DNA from: Janthinobacterium rivuli
Lineage (GTDB): Bacteria > Pseudomonadota > Gammaproteobacteria > Burkholderiales > Burkholderiaceae_D
Reading direction: 5' to 3'
Length of the DNA stretch: 64,000 nt
Assembly: GCF_009208735.1 (NCBI RefSeq)
Contig: NZ_WFLJ01000018.1
Coordinates: 62,001-126,000, forward strand
Each line of letters begins with the position of its first letter. Position 1 is the stretch's first letter. The notes beneath the pieces were generated by a model, which made no database searches, had not been told where the DNA came from, and saw only the letters and a program-made list of their open reading frames with translations. The position numbers and the translations under genes are program-made. This document shows, one piece after another, positions 9,040 through 18,194 of the stretch.

Positions 9040-9227
9040 GATAAATAGTTTTAATTTTATGAAATTTTATCATTTTATTTTTCTCATCAACCAGGCTTAC
9101 CCTATAGTTTTCTGATTTTGCATAAAAATAAGCGGAGAGGAATTATGTTGGGTGTATTTTTTTCCATATATCTATCGGAATAGGAAAGGTTTATTGGAGT
9201 ACTCTGTTAATTAATATTTATTCTTTA

Positions 9228-9683
9228 TCATATGTTTGTATTTTTGCCATATATTATCATTGTTGAGCAAAGTGATGATTTTTGATCTGCTTTGACTATT
9301 ATGTATCCCCACGAGAAAGAAAAAAAATCTTCATACTTTGTCGATGTTTCAGCTGATTGACCTAGTGACTTTGAAATTAACTTGCTTAGATATTTTTTTT
9401 CATTGATCATGTCCGAATGACTGGAGTCATATCCAAGTCTGTGTGTTATTCCATCTGTCCAGATTATTTCAATAATGTAGAGAATTCCATTTTTAAATCT
9501 GAAATTTACTCTTGTTTCCAGATTGAGAAATTTAATATTTTTCATGCTATATGTTTCAAATTCATTTATTTTCCCAAAACTTTCAAGAAAATTCATGTTT
9601 TTTATTTCTTTGGTTGATGTGTTTTTGTTTACGTGAAAATTCTCATTTATTTCAATATCTCCAGTATTTTTATTTATATTCAT
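9228..9683 (-). CDS. Candidate cognate immunity protein of the Rhs toxin
   Basis: 151 residues. Its ATG (9683-9681) follows the rhs stop codon with no gap (TAA-ATG), the usual arrangement for an immunity gene translated with its toxin. AT-rich. No named family recognised. The C-terminal FSFSWGYIIVKAD block recurs in the gene at 7391-7846, showing the two are paralogues. No signal peptide, so it would neutralise the toxin in the cytosol. Assignment as immunity rests on position; the toxin target is unknown. Confidence 0.7.
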   Translation of the reverse strand: MNINKNTGDIEINENFHVNKNTSTKEIKNMNFLESFGKINEFETYSMKNIKFLNLETRVNFRFKNGILYIIEIIWTDGITHRLGYDSSHSDMINEKKYLSKLISKSLGQSAETSTKYEDFFSFSWGYIIVKADQKSSLCSTMIIYGKNTNI

Positions 9684-12600
9684 TTATGGCCTCGGAAATT
9701 TAAATATTTTTGCGTTAGCGTTGAGTTTTGATATATCTGAATCATCAATAAAGTATTGATTTCCTCCTCCTGCGCCTAGTAATGTATTTGCCAATGCTTT
9801 TCCCGTGCCTGCACAGATATCTTCCGATAGTTTGAATGCTTGAACCTGATCTCTCATCGGTCGCGCCCCTGGAGTGTTTCCGGAATGTGAGATTTGCGTT
9901 AAATTATTGTATGCCAATGCGCTTCCATTTGCGGAAATAAGGGTCATTCTGTCGCTGTAATAATTTCCGGGTTTGGGACCATACGGATAGAGGGAATATA
10001 AGATAGTCCCTTTTTTTAAAACAATATTTGTATATGCATCGACTCCTGGGTAGGGCGGCTTACCTTGCCATTTTGTTGCTGAAGCGGATGGATTTTTACC
10101 AATGCAAGGATTGCATGGTGTGTTTTTTGCACATTTTTTTGCTAATCCTAATGGGTCATTCCAGCCAGTGGGATTTGGTGCATATTTATATGTATTTAAT
10201 CCACCAAGCAAGCCAACTGGATCTTGCGTCACGTACCTGGCTACATCCGGATCATAGTAGCGGTAACGGTTATAAAACAGCCCCGTTTCTCCATCCTCAT
10301 ACTGCCCCTGAAACCGTAGCGGCTGTTCGATTTCTCCCTCAGTGTGCAGCAGGCGCCCCCAAGCCTTGTAGCGCGCGCTCCAGACCACGTTTCCTTGCCC
10401 ATCCGTCAGCTCGCGCGGCGTGCCCAGGTGGTCGCAGTGGTAGTGGGTGATGCGGTCGCGTTCTGCCGCGTCGTCGGCTGCCGCTTGGATACGTTGCCAT
10501 GCCGATACATGCTGCGCTTCGGTGTCCGCCTGTTCTTGCGTAATGGCTGCCTGGAGTTCGGTGTCGTTCCGGGTGGCAGGTAAATCCCATTGCGCGACGC
10601 GCGGCAGGTGAACGGCGCTTGCCTGGTGACAGGTTGGCGAACCAATCCTGGCCAGCGGCACGAAGCTGTCTGGCTCGTACAAATATGTGACCGTTTCTTC
10701 GTGCCCAAGTTCCTGTGCCAGTGTGTCGCCGTCCCAGACGAAGAAGGTGGTGGCGGCGCTCGTGCGTGCGGGCTGGTCTTTGGTGATGTCTTGCCGATTG
10801 CTCCAGCGTGCTTCCTCTACCCGTTTGGCGATGCGGCGGCTGAAGGCGTCATAAAAATAGCGGGCGTGGTGGCGCGATTGGCGTTCCGTCCTGGTGGCGT
10901 GGCTGAGGCGGTTTTCGGCGTCGTATTCGAGCGCCAGATCGCTCCACGTCGACTCCCTGCCCGACGGATGGAAGCGCTTGCCGGTGGCATTGCCTTGCTC
11001 GTCGTAATCGTATTCGGTATCGCTGTAGTGTTTCAGGACGTTGCCGGGGGCGGGAGCCGTGTCGAGCAGATTGCCGGCCGGGTCGAAGGCGAAGTGTTCG
11101 GCCAGGCCCGGTTGCACGGCGGACAGCAACTGGCCGACGGGGTCATAGGCGTAGCTGAGTTTGCCGAGCGGGCCGGCAGCCGTGGAACCCGTTTGGAAAA
11201 TAGTGGTCAGGTTGCCTTGCGCATCGTAGTCGAAGCGGCGTTCGCGCAACGGGCTGGGCGCGTCGGCGCCACGCGCCAGGGTCAGCTGCATGAGCCGCGA
11301 TTGCGGGTCGTACTGGCGCGTGGCGAGCAAACCGCTGCTGCCCAGCTGCCGCTGCTTTTCCCGGTGCAGCTTGTCGCGCTCGACATCGACCACGGTCTGG
11401 CCTTGCCACAGCACGCCATGCCAGTGGCCGGAACCATAGCGCAGGGTATCGATGCGGCGTCCGTTCGGCAAGACCGTCTGGATGCGGTTGCCCAGCTCAT
11501 CATAGGCGTGCGTCATGACAAAGCTGGCATCCGGCACGCGCGGGGCATTGGGCAGCCTGGCCATCTCGGGCAGCGTTTGCAAAAAGCAGGCGCTGCGCTC
11601 TTCGGTCAACTGGCCCAGCGCATCGTGGAAGAAACGCTGTTCGGCTTGCGGAGCGGAAACGGCCGTCAGGCGGCCCAGTGCATCGTAGGCGTAGCGCACC
11701 ACGCCGTCCGCCGTGGTCTTGACTTGCAACAAGCCGAGCGCGTCGCGCAGCAGCTGCGTGCGCTGGCTGCCGCACTCGCTGGCGGTCAGGTTGCCGGCCT
11801 GATCGTAACTGTATTGCGTACGCTTGCCGTCGAAGCCCGTTTCCGAGGTCAGCCAGCCTTCCGCGTGATACGCGAGTTGATAACTTTCGCCCTTGGCGTT
11901 GATCAATTCCGTCAGTTGCAGCGCGGCATCGTAGCGATACTGCACGGTCTGGCCGATGGCGTCCGTGCGCTCCACGGGCAAGCCCTGGCCGTTGTAGCGG
12001 TAGCGCGTCTGCTGGCCGGCGCCATCCTCGTGCAAGAGCAAATTGCCGTCCGCATCGTAGGCGTATTGCTCCCGGGTTTGATCGGGCGCCGTGAGTCGGA
12101 TCAGCCGGCCCAGCGCGTCATAGGCATAGCGGGTGGTATGGCCCAGCGCATCGCGAGCCGCTTCCAGTCGCCCCAGCGCATCGTAGCGGTATTCGCTGGT
12201 ATGGCCGGAGCAGTCCGTGTAGGCGGTCAACCAGCCCTGGCGGTTGTACTGAAAATGCTTGCTGCCGCCCCTGGCGTCGATCAGTTCCACCAACTGGCCG
12301 CGCTGGTCGTAGCGGTAGCGCGTGACGTGGCCCAGGGCGTCCGTGATGCTGACGGGACGGCCTGCCGCGTCGTATTCGCGCAGGGTGGTGTTGCCCAGCG
12401 CATCCGTGAAGGCGATAGGTTGATTTCCGGCATCGTATGCGATGCTGCTGCTGTGTCCCTTGGCATCGGTGCTGCGGGTCAGGTTGCCGGCCGCATCGTA
12501 GGCATAGCGCATGGCGGCGCCGTTGGCATCGATATCGGCCAGCAGCATGCCATCGCGGTCCCATTCGCGCCGGCCCAGCGAGGCGGCCTTGCCGTCGATG

Positions 12601-14678
12601 ACGCGGCGCACGTCGGTGACCAGCCAGTTGGCATCGAATGTGTATTCGAGGACGCCGCCGTTTTCCGTGACGCGGCTGGTGTCGTTGTCCACGTAATCGA
12701 TGCGCATGTGCTCGCTGCCATCGCACGCCCGGGTGGCGATGGCGCGCGCCTGGTAACTGTTGGCCAGGGTGACGGGGAAACGTTCGGCCAGCTCCGGTTC
12801 GCTCCATGGAGAACCGCTCCAGCGGGCGCGCAGTGCGTCCAGGCTGATCCACTCGAGTTCGTAGGCAAAGCCCGTGTAGCTGCTGCACGACGTGAGCAGG
12901 TGGTGCCGGTAGGCATAGCGGCGCGTATCGCCCAGCGCATTCGACTGGCTGACCAGGTTGTAGCGTGGCGGGAAGGGCGGCTGGGCATCGTTCGTCTCGA
13001 TGGCATAGGCGTAGCGGACGTGGCAGAGGCGGCTGCCGTCGGGCAATACCTCGTCGATGCTGCCGATGTGGATGGCCGTTTCCTCAGCTCCGCGCATGGC
13101 TTCGAGCACGCCGCCATCGTCGCTGCGCAGGCGCAGCAGCACTTCGCCCGGCTTGGCATCGATCAAGCGGTCGATGCTGATGCCGCGTCCATCGCGCCCT
13201 TCGCTACGCGCGAGCGCAAAGCGCTGCGTGGCGATGGGTGCGGACGGGGCCAGCATGGCGTTGACGCCGTCGTAGCCATGCGGCAGCCAGCCGCCTTCAG
13301 CGCGCGCATAGCGGTCGATGCTGCCGTCGCGCCACAGCACGGTAAAGGTGTCGGCGCCGTCGCGCGTGAGCGTAAAACCTTCCTTGCGGCTGTCGTGCCG
13401 CTGGCCCGGTTCCAGGTGCGGCAGGCGCAGGGCGCGGCCGCTGTCGTCGTGGTAGACGATGCCGGCATCGCACAGCGACAGGCTGGTGGTATAGGGCGTG
13501 GACCAGCGCGCACCCAGCAAGCCCCCGTCTTCGCATGCGGCGCCGGAGCGGTAGCAGCGCGTCCAGGCGATGGGGATGCTGCGTTCGAGTACGAAATCCG
13601 TCTGGTACAGGATTTCCTGGCCCGTGCCGAAATGCACGGGTTTGCGGCCCTTGACGGGTTTTTTCGCGGGCCCGCTATCCTTGGGGCAGCAGTCGGACGG
13701 CGGCTCCGATTTTGGTTCTTTCCTGCCACGGCTCTTGCCGTCATCGCCGCCGTTTTTTGGAGGAGGTTTGTCGAGTTTTTGGGGCGGCTTGTCCGGCTTT
13801 TTGCCGACCAGCTTGTCCTTGACCTTGTTGATGGTCGGCGCCGCCTTTTTGCCGAGGAACTTGCTCAGTATTTTTCCGCCGGGAATCTTGCTGAAGAGCG
13901 CCGCTTGCAGTAATGTGCCTGCCGCATTCGTGACGATGTCCGAGGCCGTATTGAGTAAATCAGGGGTCTTGCCTGTCAATATGTAGTCGGCCGCCTGGTC
14001 GAGTACCGTGGCCGACGCTTCCATGGCCGTGCCTGTCGCAACGGTCGCCGTGCCGGCAACGGCGCCTGCCGCCGCCCCCGTTTCCATCGCGGCGGCAACG
14101 GGGGCGCCGACTCCCGTGGCCGCCACGCCAACGCCAGCCACTCCCAGCACGGCGCTGCCTGTCAGAACGGTGCCTCCCACGTCTACCAGATCTTCGGCGG
14201 TGCCATGCATTTTCTTGGAGCCATGATCCTTGTAATCTTGTGCCGCTTCCCGTATCGCCGCCTTCAGTTCCTTGAGCGCGGGCTTGGCCGCTTCCGCGCC
14301 CCGTTCATAAATCTTGCCCACCGTATTGCGCGAATTCATCCATACTTCGCGTCCCATCTGCACCAGCTTGGCTCCATTGGCGCGGTGGATGGGGCTGGCG
14401 ACCTTGGTGTCGACCTGCTTGCCGACGGTGCCGCTCTTGACGCCGCCCGCCTTGCCGGCCGCGTCGCCTTTGACGGTGGGAATGATGCTGCGCTGGTGCA
14501 GGATGACGGGTTCGCTGTGCGACTTGACGTTGGGCGAGGCGTTCTGCGCCTCTGAAAATTCGCCGATGATGTTGTAGGGAATAGGTGGCGTGCTGGAGCC
14601 GACGGGCGTCTTGCAAATGTCGGGGCTGAGGCTGACGCAATAGAAGCGCGAGGCCTTGGTGACGGTTTCATTCGTCAT
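9684..14678 (-). CDS. rhs: T6SS Rhs effector with DUF4150/PAAR-like N-terminus and C-terminal toxin
   Basis: 1664 residues. Residues about 15-120 are a DUF4150 PAAR-like domain (SPDICKTPVGSSTPP, KGGVKSGTVG-like and WMNSRNTVGK blocks) that would cap the VgrG spike. Residues about 165-220 are Ala/Gly/Val-rich and may be membrane-spanning. The Rhs cage runs from about 345 (DUF6531-like PVHFGTGQEI) through many YD repeats to the conserved RYVTQDPVGLLGG...DPLGLA closure near 1485-1512, the usual autocleavage region. The final 150 residues are the variable toxin: PGVDAY, a K-x-GT-x-x-Y strand and a closing GAGGGNQYFI. That ending recalls ADP-ribosyltransferase/NADase-type tips, but this is a weak guess. 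The start overlaps the DUF2169 gene by ATGA. Base composition drops sharply at the toxin junction near 10.15 kb. Confidence 0.9.
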   Translation of the reverse strand: MTNETVTKASRFYCVSLSPDICKTPVGSSTPPIPYNIIGEFSEAQNASPNVKSHSEPVILHQRSIIPTVKGDAAGKAGGVKSGTVGKQVDTKVASPIHRANGAKLVQMGREVWMNSRNTVGKIYERGAEAAKPALKELKAAIREAAQDYKDHGSKKMHGTAEDLVDVGGTVLTGSAVLGVAGVGVAATGVGAPVAAAMETGAAAGAVAGTATVATGTAMEASATVLDQAADYILTGKTPDLLNTASDIVTNAAGTLLQAALFSKIPGGKILSKFLGKKAAPTINKVKDKLVGKKPDKPPQKLDKPPPKNGGDDGKSRGRKEPKSEPPSDCCPKDSGPAKKPVKGRKPVHFGTGQEILYQTDFVLERSIPIAWTRCYRSGAACEDGGLLGARWSTPYTTSLSLCDAGIVYHDDSGRALRLPHLEPGQRHDSRKEGFTLTRDGADTFTVLWRDGSIDRYARAEGGWLPHGYDGVNAMLAPSAPIATQRFALARSEGRDGRGISIDRLIDAKPGEVLLRLRSDDGGVLEAMRGAEETAIHIGSIDEVLPDGSRLCHVRYAYAIETNDAQPPFPPRYNLVSQSNALGDTRRYAYRHHLLTSCSSYTGFAYELEWISLDALRARWSGSPWSEPELAERFPVTLANSYQARAIATRACDGSEHMRIDYVDNDTSRVTENGGVLEYTFDANWLVTDVRRVIDGKAASLGRREWDRDGMLLADIDANGAAMRYAYDAAGNLTRSTDAKGHSSSIAYDAGNQPIAFTDALGNTTLREYDAAGRPVSITDALGHVTRYRYDQRGQLVELIDARGGSKHFQYNRQGWLTAYTDCSGHTSEYRYDALGRLEAARDALGHTTRYAYDALGRLIRLTAPDQTREQYAYDADGNLLLHEDGAGQQTRYRYNGQGLPVERTDAIGQTVQYRYDAALQLTELINAKGESYQLAYHAEGWLTSETGFDGKRTQYSYDQAGNLTASECGSQRTQLLRDALGLLQVKTTADGVVRYAYDALGRLTAVSAPQAEQRFFHDALGQLTEERSACFLQTLPEMARLPNAPRVPDASFVMTHAYDELGNRIQTVLPNGRRIDTLRYGSGHWHGVLWQGQTVVDVERDKLHREKQRQLGSSGLLATRQYDPQSRLMQLTLARGADAPSPLRERRFDYDAQGNLTTIFQTGSTAAGPLGKLSYAYDPVGQLLSAVQPGLAEHFAFDPAGNLLDTAPAPGNVLKHYSDTEYDYDEQGNATGKRFHPSGRESTWSDLALEYDAENRLSHATRTERQSRHHARYFYDAFSRRIAKRVEEARWSNRQDITKDQPARTSAATTFFVWDGDTLAQELGHEETVTYLYEPDSFVPLARIGSPTCHQASAVHLPRVAQWDLPATRNDTELQAAITQEQADTEAQHVSAWQRIQAAADDAAERDRITHYHCDHLGTPRELTDGQGNVVWSARYKAWGRLLHTEGEIEQPLRFQGQYEDGETGLFYNRYRYYDPDVARYVTQDPVGLLGGLNTYKYAPNPTGWNDPLGLAKKCAKNTPCNPCIGKNPSASATKWQGKPPYPGVDAYTNIVLKKGTILYSLYPYGPKPGNYYSDRMTLISANGSALAYNNLTQISHSGNTPGARPMRDQVQAFKLSEDICAGTGKALANTLLGAGGGNQYFIDDSDISKLNANAKIFKFPRP

Positions 14679-15973
14679 GGTTTCCTGCCTTGCCCGGCGG
14701 CTTCGCCTAGCGCTTCCTGCACCTGCTCCAGCAGTTCGATGCGCGCGATTTGCGCCGGCTTCATCACGTGCAACAGGCGCGAGGCGACCTGGCCGGCGTC
14801 GGCCGGCACGATGGCGCGCCACACCAGTTCCACGGTGCCCGCCTCGGGGTCGACCAGCACCGTATCGATGGCCAGGCGCCAGACGAGCAACTGGTCGTTC
14901 TTGTCCGCCAGCAGCAAACACAGCACCTGCCGTGGCAAGGCGAAACGCAGCACCGTGTTGCCGCGCGGGTCGATGCGGGCCGAGCGATGGTCGTGGCGGC
15001 ACAGATTGGTCAAGCTGAATTGTTCCAGGCCGGCCAGGTATGGGCATTGCTGGTCGGGCGGCGTGCTGTTCCAGTACGCGAAATCGAAGTCCTCGGGCAG
15101 GGCGGGGATGTCGTCGGCATCCCATTGATCCTTGACGACGATGCTGCCGGCCAGGGCGCGGCGCGGCAGCCAGCCACGGCCGATAACGGCCAGACCCGCC
15201 GGTGGCGGCAGTTCCTTGCCGCCCGCGCCTTGCCAGAACTGGGCGGCCGTGCACGGCAACGACGGGTGCGTGATACGGGGCGCCGGCACCTCGTCGATCT
15301 GTTTCACATCCAGGTACCAGTGCCGCGCGAAACCGCGTCCCAGCGGGTTGGCCTGGCAGGAATCGTGCGCCGCCGCGTTGCAGTCATCGGCCTCGATGCG
15401 GCATTGCCCGCCATACGCGTAGCTGTAGTGCAGCGGCAATTGCAGGAACGCTACCGGTGCGGATAGCTGCCACGGATTGGGCCGCAGCAAGCCCATCGTG
15501 GCGACGCGGGCACAGCCCTGCGCCAGGCGCGTCAGCATGGCTTTCTTGCGGAAGGCGCGCTCGCCACTCACTTGCAGGGTCTTGTCGACCAGAATCTTCT
15601 TTTCCGACTTCACCTTGATATTGACGAGAAATTGCGGCATGGCCTGGCCGCGCGGCGCGTGCGCCACGCCATTGATGATCACGTCGCAACGCGGTTTATA
15701 GGGCGCGAAGTCGCTTTCCAGCACGGTGCCCGCCTGCGTGTCGCCGGCCAGGTGCCGGTCTTGCGTGGCCAGCGGCGACTGGCGCGCCACAGGCAGCAGG
15801 CTGGCCAGGCCGTCCGCGCCGCAGGGACCGAGCGTGTAGCCCATGCGCGCCACCACCACATGAAAGGCCTTGCCAAACTGGTCGACCATGTCGAACTGGC
15901 TGGCCGCGTGCGGCGTGCGGTTGTCGAACAGCAGGTTGGGGATGTTGAAATGGGCGGTGCCGGCGTCGTTCAT
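14675..15973 (-). CDS. DUF2169 family T6SS effector adaptor
   Basis: 432 residues. DUF2169 proteins are found between vgrG and PAAR/effector genes and are thought to load effectors onto the VgrG spike. Features seen: an N-terminal NLLFDNRTPHAASQFDM segment, CDVIINGVAHAP in the first third, FRKKAML, LHYSYAYGGQC, and a central NPLGRGF, all typical of the family. It starts 2 nt after vgrG ends and overlaps the rhs start by 4 nt (ATGA), so the three proteins are probably made together. It is the only adaptor-like gene in the island; no EagR (DUF1795) chaperone is visible. Confidence 0.85.
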   Translation of the reverse strand: MNDAGTAHFNIPNLLFDNRTPHAASQFDMVDQFGKAFHVVVARMGYTLGPCGADGLASLLPVARQSPLATQDRHLAGDTQAGTVLESDFAPYKPRCDVIINGVAHAPRGQAMPQFLVNIKVKSEKKILVDKTLQVSGERAFRKKAMLTRLAQGCARVATMGLLRPNPWQLSAPVAFLQLPLHYSYAYGGQCRIEADDCNAAAHDSCQANPLGRGFARHWYLDVKQIDEVPAPRITHPSLPCTAAQFWQGAGGKELPPPAGLAVIGRGWLPRRALAGSIVVKDQWDADDIPALPEDFDFAYWNSTPPDQQCPYLAGLEQFSLTNLCRHDHRSARIDPRGNTVLRFALPRQVLCLLLADKNDQLLVWRLAIDTVLVDPEAGTVELVWRAIVPADAGQVASRLLHVMKPAQIARIELLEQVQEALGEAAGQGRKP

Positions 15974-15975
15974 CG

Positions 15976-18117
15976 TCAGCCCGGATTGTTGTCGATGTCA
16001 TCGCCATGGATCTGTACCTTGGACCTGCCGCGGATGATGATTTCATCGGCAACAAGTTCGATGCGTCCCGGCGTGATGGTGATGCTGGACGTGCCTACCG
16101 TCATCGTGTGCGAGTCGGCGGCCGTGAGCGTGCTGTCGGCGCCGACGATGACGCTTTTCGCCAGGCCGATCTGCTCGGCCTGCGCCAGCACCACGGTGGT
16201 GTTCATGGCGCCGATGACGGTGGTCTGGTAGGCGGCGCCGATGGTCAGCACCTTGGCCAGGCCGATCGTTTCGTCCTTGGCCAGGGTCACCCGTTCCGAA
16301 CGGTGGCCGTCGATTTGCACCTGCTCGTTGCCGCCCACGTGTTCGCGGCGGTTGTCGCCGATGTCGATGTGTTCGTCATGGTCGACGCGCTCACGGCGGT
16401 TGTTGTGCACGGTGATATCTTCATCGTGGTCCACCGTTTCCGTGCGGTCGCGCTTGACGTGCACGGTTTCATCGCGGTCGACGGTCTTGCGGCGGTCGTT
16501 GCCCACCCAGTGCGATTCGTCGTGTTCAACCTCGATGCGCTGGTCTTTTTCCGCATGCAGCCACAGTTCTTCCGCGTCCTTGCGGTCCTCGAAACGCAGG
16601 GCGTTGGCGTGCGCGGTCGAACCTTTTTTGGAGGAGCGGCTCAGCATGCCGCTCTGCGTCTTGTTGGCCGGCAGCTCCCACGGCGGCATGTTGCGCGCGT
16701 TGTAGACGCAGCCGATGATGAGGGGCATGGCGACGTTGCCGTCGAGAAATTGCACGGCCACTTCCATGCCCACCCTGGGCAGGCTGATGTGGCCGAAATT
16801 CGGGCCGGCCCAGGTCGATATCACCCGTATCCACGGCGAACTCTTGTCGTCGAAGGTGCCCAGGCGGTCCCAGTGGAATTGCACTTTTACCCGTCCGTAG
16901 CCGTCCGTGTGGATTTCCTCGCCGGGCGGCCCGACGACGGTGGCCGTCTGCACGCCGTAGATCTTCGGTTCGCGGCTGTGGAAGTTGCGGCCGGGGCGCC
17001 AGGGGACGGTGCGGGCGATGCAGGTAAATGTGTTGCTGTAGTGCGAGGTGGCGCCGTGTCCTTGCTGGTAGTTGTTGCTGGCGTAGTGGTGCACGGACAG
17101 GATCAGGTACTCGCTGGCCGCGCTGTCGAAATGCCCGCCCAGGGTGAACCAGCGTCCCGGTTGCGCCGTGCGGTCGTTGCCCTGCGCCTCGAACAGCTGG
17201 CCGTGGGCATCACGCTCTTCCATGCGGCGCTGCGCCAGCGCCTCGCCATCGTCGAGGTTCTTGAAACCGTAGCTGCCCGTGTTTTCATACACTTCCAGGG
17301 ACGGCACGGCGCCTTGCCGGTTCAACGAGTCGCGGCTGGCGCGGGCGCCGCGCGGATTCTTGAAGTTGAAGCTGGCCACCGTCATCTGGCTTGGCGCCAT
17401 GCGCCGCACCGTGCTCCATTGATGCACGCCATCATCTTCCAGGGAACCTGCCTGGTGCTGGAAGGGTATTTCACTCAGATCACCGTCGATGGGCTTGCCG
17501 GATGTGCTGTCGTCGGACAGCCACAAGGTGTGGCCGTCAAGGCGGTGTTCGTAGCGGTAGTGCCAGCCCAGCTGTTCCCAGTGGCGGTGCAGCAGGTTGT
17601 GATCGCTCTCGTTGTGCTGGCAGGCGTAGGTGATGGCGGGATCCGGGCCGCTGGCGGCCAGCCTGTAGTCGCGCATCAGGTAATCATCGAAGACCTTGTC
17701 CGTCAGCGCCGCCACCGTCAAGCCGTGGAAGGCGACATTGTTTTGCCGCAAGTGCAGATGCGACAGCCATGGTTCCAGCACCATCTCGTAAAACGCGAAA
17801 CCGCCGTTCGTGCGCAGGAAGCGGAACTCGAACACGTAACCATTGAAGTAGCGCAAGGTGCCGTCTTCGCGCACCAGTTCGATGGTCACCATCTTGCCCA
17901 TCACTGTGTCGAGCGCGATGGCGGCGTCGTCGGACAGCACTTCCACCACATAGGAAAAATCGCGCGACAGGCTTTCGCTGGCGTCCAAGCTGTTGGCCAG
18001 GAACTGGATGTGGGCCGGGCCGTCGCCATGCGGAAAGTGCAGGCGCAGCAGGCGCTGGCCCTGCATGTCGCCCAGTAATGCCGTCCATGCCGCCGTCGTA
18101 TCGGGGAACTGGCTCAT
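15976..18117 (-). CDS. vgrG: T6SS spike protein VgrG
   Basis: 713 residues from ATG 18117 (MSQFPD). The N-terminus (about 20-380) is the gp27-like base: the strand-rich LRLHFPHGDGP, RYFNGYVFEF, YEMVLEPWL region. Then comes the gp5 OB fold with the DGYGRVKVQFHWDR and SLPRVGMEVAVQFLDG motifs and the GCVYNARNMPPW block (about 420-520). The last 200 residues are short repeats built on D-E-x-x-x-V-x-x-x-R-x-E-x-V, followed by T-x-G-x-x-x-T-V stretches, which form the triple-stranded beta-helix needle. No extra enzymatic C-terminal domain is present, so toxicity is delegated to the Rhs protein. The tssG stop is 77 nt upstream. Confidence 0.95.
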   Translation of the reverse strand: MSQFPDTTAAWTALLGDMQGQRLLRLHFPHGDGPAHIQFLANSLDASESLSRDFSYVVEVLSDDAAIALDTVMGKMVTIELVREDGTLRYFNGYVFEFRFLRTNGGFAFYEMVLEPWLSHLHLRQNNVAFHGLTVAALTDKVFDDYLMRDYRLAASGPDPAITYACQHNESDHNLLHRHWEQLGWHYRYEHRLDGHTLWLSDDSTSGKPIDGDLSEIPFQHQAGSLEDDGVHQWSTVRRMAPSQMTVASFNFKNPRGARASRDSLNRQGAVPSLEVYENTGSYGFKNLDDGEALAQRRMEERDAHGQLFEAQGNDRTAQPGRWFTLGGHFDSAASEYLILSVHHYASNNYQQGHGATSHYSNTFTCIARTVPWRPGRNFHSREPKIYGVQTATVVGPPGEEIHTDGYGRVKVQFHWDRLGTFDDKSSPWIRVISTWAGPNFGHISLPRVGMEVAVQFLDGNVAMPLIIGCVYNARNMPPWELPANKTQSGMLSRSSKKGSTAHANALRFEDRKDAEELWLHAEKDQRIEVEHDESHWVGNDRRKTVDRDETVHVKRDRTETVDHDEDITVHNNRRERVDHDEHIDIGDNRREHVGGNEQVQIDGHRSERVTLAKDETIGLAKVLTIGAAYQTTVIGAMNTTVVLAQAEQIGLAKSVIVGADSTLTAADSHTMTVGTSSITITPGRIELVADEIIIRGRSKVQIHGDDIDNNPG

Positions 18118-18194
18118 CGCACATCGCTTCACGGTAGGAATCGTTGACGGACTGTAGCAATAGCGAACACTGGCGTTTTGCGCGGCCGCAAGGA

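Noticed and set aside
6950..10160. Prophage or transposon as cause of the AT-rich island
   Set aside because: No integrase, transposase, capsid gene, inverted terminal repeat or target duplication was seen. The boundary coincides with the Rhs cage-tip junction, which explains the composition change better.
10590..13913. An 1107-codon plus-strand open frame opposite rhs
   Set aside because: It is the antisense shadow of the YD repeats, with low-complexity Val/Ala/Arg translation and no domain.
16280..16500. Repeats near the vgrG 3' end as a possible CRISPR or recombination site
   Set aside because: They encode the regular D-E-x-x-x-V needle repeats; units vary and have no unique spacers.
16006..18078. 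A 690-codon plus-strand frame opposite vgrG
   Set aside because: Antisense shadow of the repetitive VgrG needle; repeated VAAV-type sequence without fold signatures.
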